Shown: piece after piece, positions 14,646-17,339 of the stretch
Numbering within the stretch: the stretch's first letter is position 1
Layout: each line of letters starts with the position of its first letter
Assembly: GCA_903873545.1 (NCBI GenBank)
Contig: CAIQPA010000346.1
Location: 1-17,339, forward strand
Length of the DNA: 17,339 bases
Direction: 5' to 3'
Source of the DNA: an uncultured delta proteobacterium
Lineage (GTDB): Bacteria > Myxococcota_A > Bradymonadia > REDH01
Translations under genes and position numbers: made by a program
Notes under the pieces: generated by a model
What the model was told of the DNA's origin: nothing
What the model saw: the letters and a program-made list of their open reading frames with translations, nothing else
The model's database searches: none

Positions 14646-15527
14646 ATGCCACGCTCTATCCCCCGCTCTGCACGACTTGCGCTCGCCGCAATCCTCTTTG
14701 CCGCCGCGCCGGCAGCCGCTGCTGAGCTGCCCCAGCCCACCGGCGCAGTGCCACCCACCAACACGCCCACCGGCGCAAACGCGCCAACCACCGTGCCCGC
14801 GGCCCCGACCGCGCCGCAGCCACCCAGCGGCTGGCTCGGACTCCGCCTCGCAAACCGTGACGGCAAGGTCGTTGCCTCTGCTGTCCTGAGCGCAGGCCCC
14901 GCCGACCGAGCAGGCCTCGCCGCGGGCGACACCATCCTGGCCATCAACGGCCAGCCCGTCGCCACCTCCGAGGCCATGATCGCCATCATCCGCGCCCTCC
15001 CCCCTGCCTCCACGGTCGAGGTAACGCTCGGCGGAACAACGCCGCGCACCCTCAAGGCCACGCTCGCGGAGCGGCCAAAGAACGACCAAGAAATCTTCCG
15101 TAAGCTCGTCGGCTCACACTTCCCAGCCGCCCACGGCGTCGGACTCGACCAGAAGCCCGTCGAACTCGCCTCAGAGGGCCAGCCCACCGTCATCTACTTC
15201 TGGGCCACCTGGTGCCCCTCCTGCTCCCGAACCGCTCCCCAGCTCAGCGCACTACAGCGGGAGCTCGGCCACGACGCCACCATCATCGCGCTCTCACCAG
15301 AAGATCAGGCCGATGTCGCTGCCTACGCGGCAAAGCACACCGACCTCGCCTACACCATCGCCACCGATGCCGACCTCGCCAGCATCCCCCAGATCTGGGT
15401 AGCCGCCTACCCCTCATGGCTGGTCATCGACCGTGCCGGCACCATCGTCGGCGCCCACATCGGCGCCGGTGAAGTCGGAGCGGTCGAAACCGAGCTCCGA
15501 GAGCTCGTACGTCAGTCGGCGAAGTAG
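14646..15527 (+). CDS. Exported PDZ-thioredoxin fusion protein, TlpA/ResA-like
   Basis: The 293-residue product begins with a Sec signal peptide (basic start MPRSIPRSAR, hydrophobic core 11-26, cleavage near AAAA-E). A Pro/Thr/Ala linker (about 28-60) leads to a PDZ domain (about 62-140) with the carboxylate-binding-type start GWLGLRL and the core GLAAGDTILAINGQPV (90-105). The C-terminal thioredoxin domain (about 165-293) has FWATWCPSC (C190, C193) and the cis-Pro loop AAYPSW (P256). TlpA, ResA and CcmG-type proteins reduce periplasmic disulfides, often those of apocytochrome c or copper-site proteins. Here the PDZ domain may tether the reductant to a client. The ATG at 14646 is chosen because it begins the signal peptide directly; ATG 14595 is a longer alternative. 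It is divergent from the dsbD-like gene, a plausible electron donor. Its last 16 bases overlap the 3' end of the converging lipoprotein gene. Confidence 0.88.
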   Translation: MPRSIPRSARLALAAILFAAAPAAAAELPQPTGAVPPTNTPTGANAPTTVPAAPTAPQPPSGWLGLRLANRDGKVVASAVLSAGPADRAGLAAGDTILAINGQPVATSEAMIAIIRALPPASTVEVTLGGTTPRTLKATLAERPKNDQEIFRKLVGSHFPAAHGVGLDQKPVELASEGQPTVIYFWATWCPSCSRTAPQLSALQRELGHDATIIALSPEDQADVAAYAAKHTDLAYTIATDADLASIPQIWVAAYPSWLVIDRAGTIVGAHIGAGEVGAVETELRELVRQSAK

Positions 15528-16789
15528 CTCTCGCCGAGGCTGCCTGCAGGAGCACCTGAACTCGTGAAGAAGCCGCGCTGACAGACCTCCGGACGCGCCT
15601 TCAGCGTGCCGAGGATCACATTGCAGTCGCCCGTCAGCTGACGCACAAAGCCGAACCAAGAGAGGAGCGCCACATCGTAGCCGCTGCCGTTGAGTTCCTT
15701 GAAACGGCTCAGGAACTTCACCGGTGTCTCCGAGTCGCCCGTGACGTCCCAACCAATCCGGAACCAACGCACCGGGAGCTTCCGAGCGGGCTCCTCTCGG
15801 AACATCGTCGGAATGCCGGCGTAGTGGGTGTCGGGCAGCGCGTTGGGGTCGCCGCCGTAAAGCGCACCGTTCGGGATGGAGGCGAAGGCGTAGAAGTCGG
15901 TCAGCGGCGTGGCTGTCACGGCATCGAACGTGATGGGGTCGATGACTGCCTGCCATGCGGCCTGCACCGCCACAAAGTCGAGTTCGCCGCACTGCGACGC
16001 TGCACAGTAGCTGCCTGCGCCACACTCGGCGTCGGTCGCGCAGCCAGCCGCGTCGGCCTCCGGAATGATGAAGTCCGGAGCAACCGACTCCATGAAGTTC
16101 GACCAGTTGATGCCCACAGCAACCTGCACCGAGGGGAAGGAGGCCTTTATGGCGCTGCGGACCTCCAGATAGAAGCTCGCGAAGTTCGACCAGTCATTGG
16201 GGTTCAGCAGGTAGTACCGCTCCATCTCGGAGCCGATGACCACCGCCTCGGGAACCACGCCCGCATCGGTGATGGCCGAGACAATCCGCGTCGCCGCATC
16301 CTCACGGTAGCCGGCATCGCCAAAATTCAAGAAGCTCTCACGGCCCGCCGCATCGCCGCGCGTTCCGCGTGACGCATCTACAATCCAAGTCTGGTCAAGC
16401 CGCAGCGGGTCGACCACGAAGACCTTCCGGCCGTAGCTCGTCGTCGCGGCGGTCAGCTTCGGCTCTGCAAAGAGATCTTCGAGCCGGTTCTCCAATTTGG
16501 CATCGGCGAAGACCGCGGTGCGGGCCATCACATACTCGCTGGAGAGCTGCTCGTAGACCACCAGCGTCTCGGCCGACGCTGCCTTCTCCGCCAAGCGCGC
16601 ACCATGACCGTCCACCAGCGTGACCGTTGGCCAGAGCTCGACGCCACGGTTGGCCTTGGTCAGCGCAAGCGGGCTGCTGCCGGGCAGCTCAAACTGAGGC
16701 TCCGGCGGCGGCCCCTTCTTCTCCTCTTCACAGCCAAGGGCGCCAAGCACCAGCATCCCTGCAACCGCAGCAAACATCGTATTCTTCAT
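15512..16789 (-). CDS. Lipoprotein of unknown function with a faint glycosidase-like (TIM-barrel) motif
   Basis: The 425-residue product has a lipoprotein signal (core MFAAVAGMLVLGALGC, Cys20) followed by an acidic EEEKK stretch. The segment AVVIGSEMERYYL (182-194), followed by a helix and VQVAVGINWSNF (221-232), recalls strands beta-4 and beta-5 of clan A glycosidases, where an (N)E pair carries the acid/base; here the sequence is GSE, so activity is doubtful. A cysteine-rich insert CATDAECGAGSYC (250-262) with C267 resembles small disulfide modules found in myxobacterial surface proteins. A further Trp/Tyr-rich part (RWFRIGWDV, 341-349) fits a barrel wall. The ATG at 16789 has GGAG eight bases upstream and gives a proper signal peptide; an ATG at 16849 would place 20 residues before it. 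It overlaps the converging PDZ-TlpA gene by 16 bases and may be co-transcribed with the partial gene upstream. Confidence 0.82.
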   Translation of the reverse strand: MKNTMFAAVAGMLVLGALGCEEEKKGPPPEPQFELPGSSPLALTKANRGVELWPTVTLVDGHGARLAEKAASAETLVVYEQLSSEYVMARTAVFADAKLENRLEDLFAEPKLTAATTSYGRKVFVVDPLRLDQTWIVDASRGTRGDAAGRESFLNFGDAGYREDAATRIVSAITDAGVVPEAVVIGSEMERYYLLNPNDWSNFASFYLEVRSAIKASFPSVQVAVGINWSNFMESVAPDFIIPEADAAGCATDAECGAGSYCAASQCGELDFVAVQAAWQAVIDPITFDAVTATPLTDFYAFASIPNGALYGGDPNALPDTHYAGIPTMFREEPARKLPVRWFRIGWDVTGDSETPVKFLSRFKELNGSGYDVALLSWFGFVRQLTGDCNVILGTLKARPEVCQRGFFTSSGAPAGSLGESYFAD

Positions 16790-16850
16790 CGTCTTGACTC
16801 CATCTCTGGTCGCAGCCGACGCGGCGTTCCCGCCTCGCCAACCTTGCATC

Positions 16851-17339
16851 TCAGTTCCCTTCTTCGATCTGTTCGGGCTGCTCAACCGGGCCTTCGCCCT
16901 CGCCGCCAAGCAAATCTTCGACGCTCCGCCGCGGCTTGATGCTGGGGTCGATCGGCACGCTCATGACCGGCTTTGTCGCATCTTCCAGCACGACCAGATG
17001 GCTCTGCAGGTCGGCGCGGCGCTCCAGCAGTCGAATCCGCGTTACGCCGTCGCTCCAGGTCGCCTGACGGAGCAGCTTTACGCCGTTTTCATTCCTCCGG
17101 AACTCCACCTCGTCTGGCGCTCCATAGGCCTCCGACTGCGACGACATGAACTGATCGAGGGGCATGAAATCGATGCTCATGAGCGGGTAGGCGATCAGCA
17201 CCTTGGCCAGCCGGCCCTCCGAGAAGACCAAGTAGTGAAAGTTTCCGGTCAGGCTGGCCGTCGGACGAATCGTCATGAGCGACATGCCCTTCTGCCCGAA
17301 GACCTCGCCACCGATCACGGAGACTTCGTATCCGGTCCG
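16851..17339 (-). CDS. Unrecognised protein, C-terminal part, 5' end outside window
   Basis: The frame is open to the right edge of the window and ends in TGA at 16851, giving at least 162 residues. I do not recognise the family. A GTG at 17318 could be a start, but the reading frame continues to the edge (RTGYEVSVIGGEV), so a longer gene is likely. The visible part is soluble and mixed alpha/beta in character, with LTGNFHYLVFSEGRLAKVL and an acidic, Pro/Glu-rich tail ending in GN. It lacks cysteines and hydrophobic helices. It has the same direction as the lipoprotein gene, whose ATG lies 61 bases downstream, so the two may form one unit. Coding status is supported by ordered amino-acid composition and codon use; function is unknown. 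Confidence 0.75.
   Translation of the reverse strand, partial: RTGYEVSVIGGEVFGQKGMSLMTIRPTASLTGNFHYLVFSEGRLAKVLIAYPLMSIDFMPLDQFMSSQSEAYGAPDEVEFRRNENGVKLLRQATWSDGVTRIRLLERRADLQSHLVVLEDATKPVMSVPIDPSIKPRRSVEDLLGGEGEGPVEQPEQIEEGN

Overview
The window is GC-rich (almost every third codon position is G or C), tightly packed and lacks insertion sequences, integrases, rRNA, CRISPR arrays or complete tRNAs. The gene content suggests a Gram-negative bacterium of the myxobacterial / deltaproteobacterial type (Myxococcota or a relative). It has lipoproteins with long Gly/Ser linkers, a two-haem cytochrome resembling rubber oxygenase RoxA, a type IV pilus-type ATPase with an extra cyclic-nucleotide-like domain, a bacterial TLC-domain membrane protein and a stand-alone eIF1/SUI1-like protein. 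The lineage is inferred from these features and not proven.

Layout from left to right. The 3' part of a superfamily 1 helicase (2-1108, +) is followed by a long-chain acyl-CoA synthetase-like enzyme (1249-2922, +). Converging on it is a minus-strand pair with a 4-base GTGA overlap: an RlmD/TrmA-type RNA uracil-5-methyltransferase (5137-3638) and the TLC-domain protein (3641-2940). Diverging from the methyltransferase is a small plus-strand pair: an unrecognised 188-residue protein (5165-5731) and a SUI1/eIF1-like protein (5736-6131). The stop codon of the latter shares a CTAG with the stop of the converging di-haem lipoprotein (7960-6128, -).

The centre is a long run of minus-strand genes, read from right to left: DsbD-like thiol transporter (14580-13252), FmdB-type zinc ribbon (13102-12842), DnaK (12783-10900), a single-pass membrane protein with acidic repeats (10781-10119), a PilB/GspE-type ATPase (10061-7971) and the RoxA-like cytochrome (7960-6128). 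A possible terminator after dnaK and a possible promoter before fmdB suggest that this run holds at least three transcripts: dsbD; fmdB-dnaK; acidic protein-pilB-roxA-like.

The right end has a PDZ-TlpA-type thioredoxin (14646-15527, +) divergent from dsbD, then a lipoprotein with a faint glycosidase-like motif (16789-15512, -) and the 3' part of an unrecognised gene (17339-16851, -).

Two functional themes can be inferred. The first is envelope thiol and haem chemistry: DsbD-like electron delivery, a TlpA-like thioredoxin, and a c-type cytochrome whose CxxCH motifs must be reduced before haem attachment. The second is a pilus or secretion ATPase that carries a CRP-like sensor domain at one end and a zinc ribbon at the other, next to an acidic membrane protein that may be its partner. 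No defence system, gene cluster for a natural product or mobile element was found. The most unusual items are domain combinations within otherwise familiar genes.
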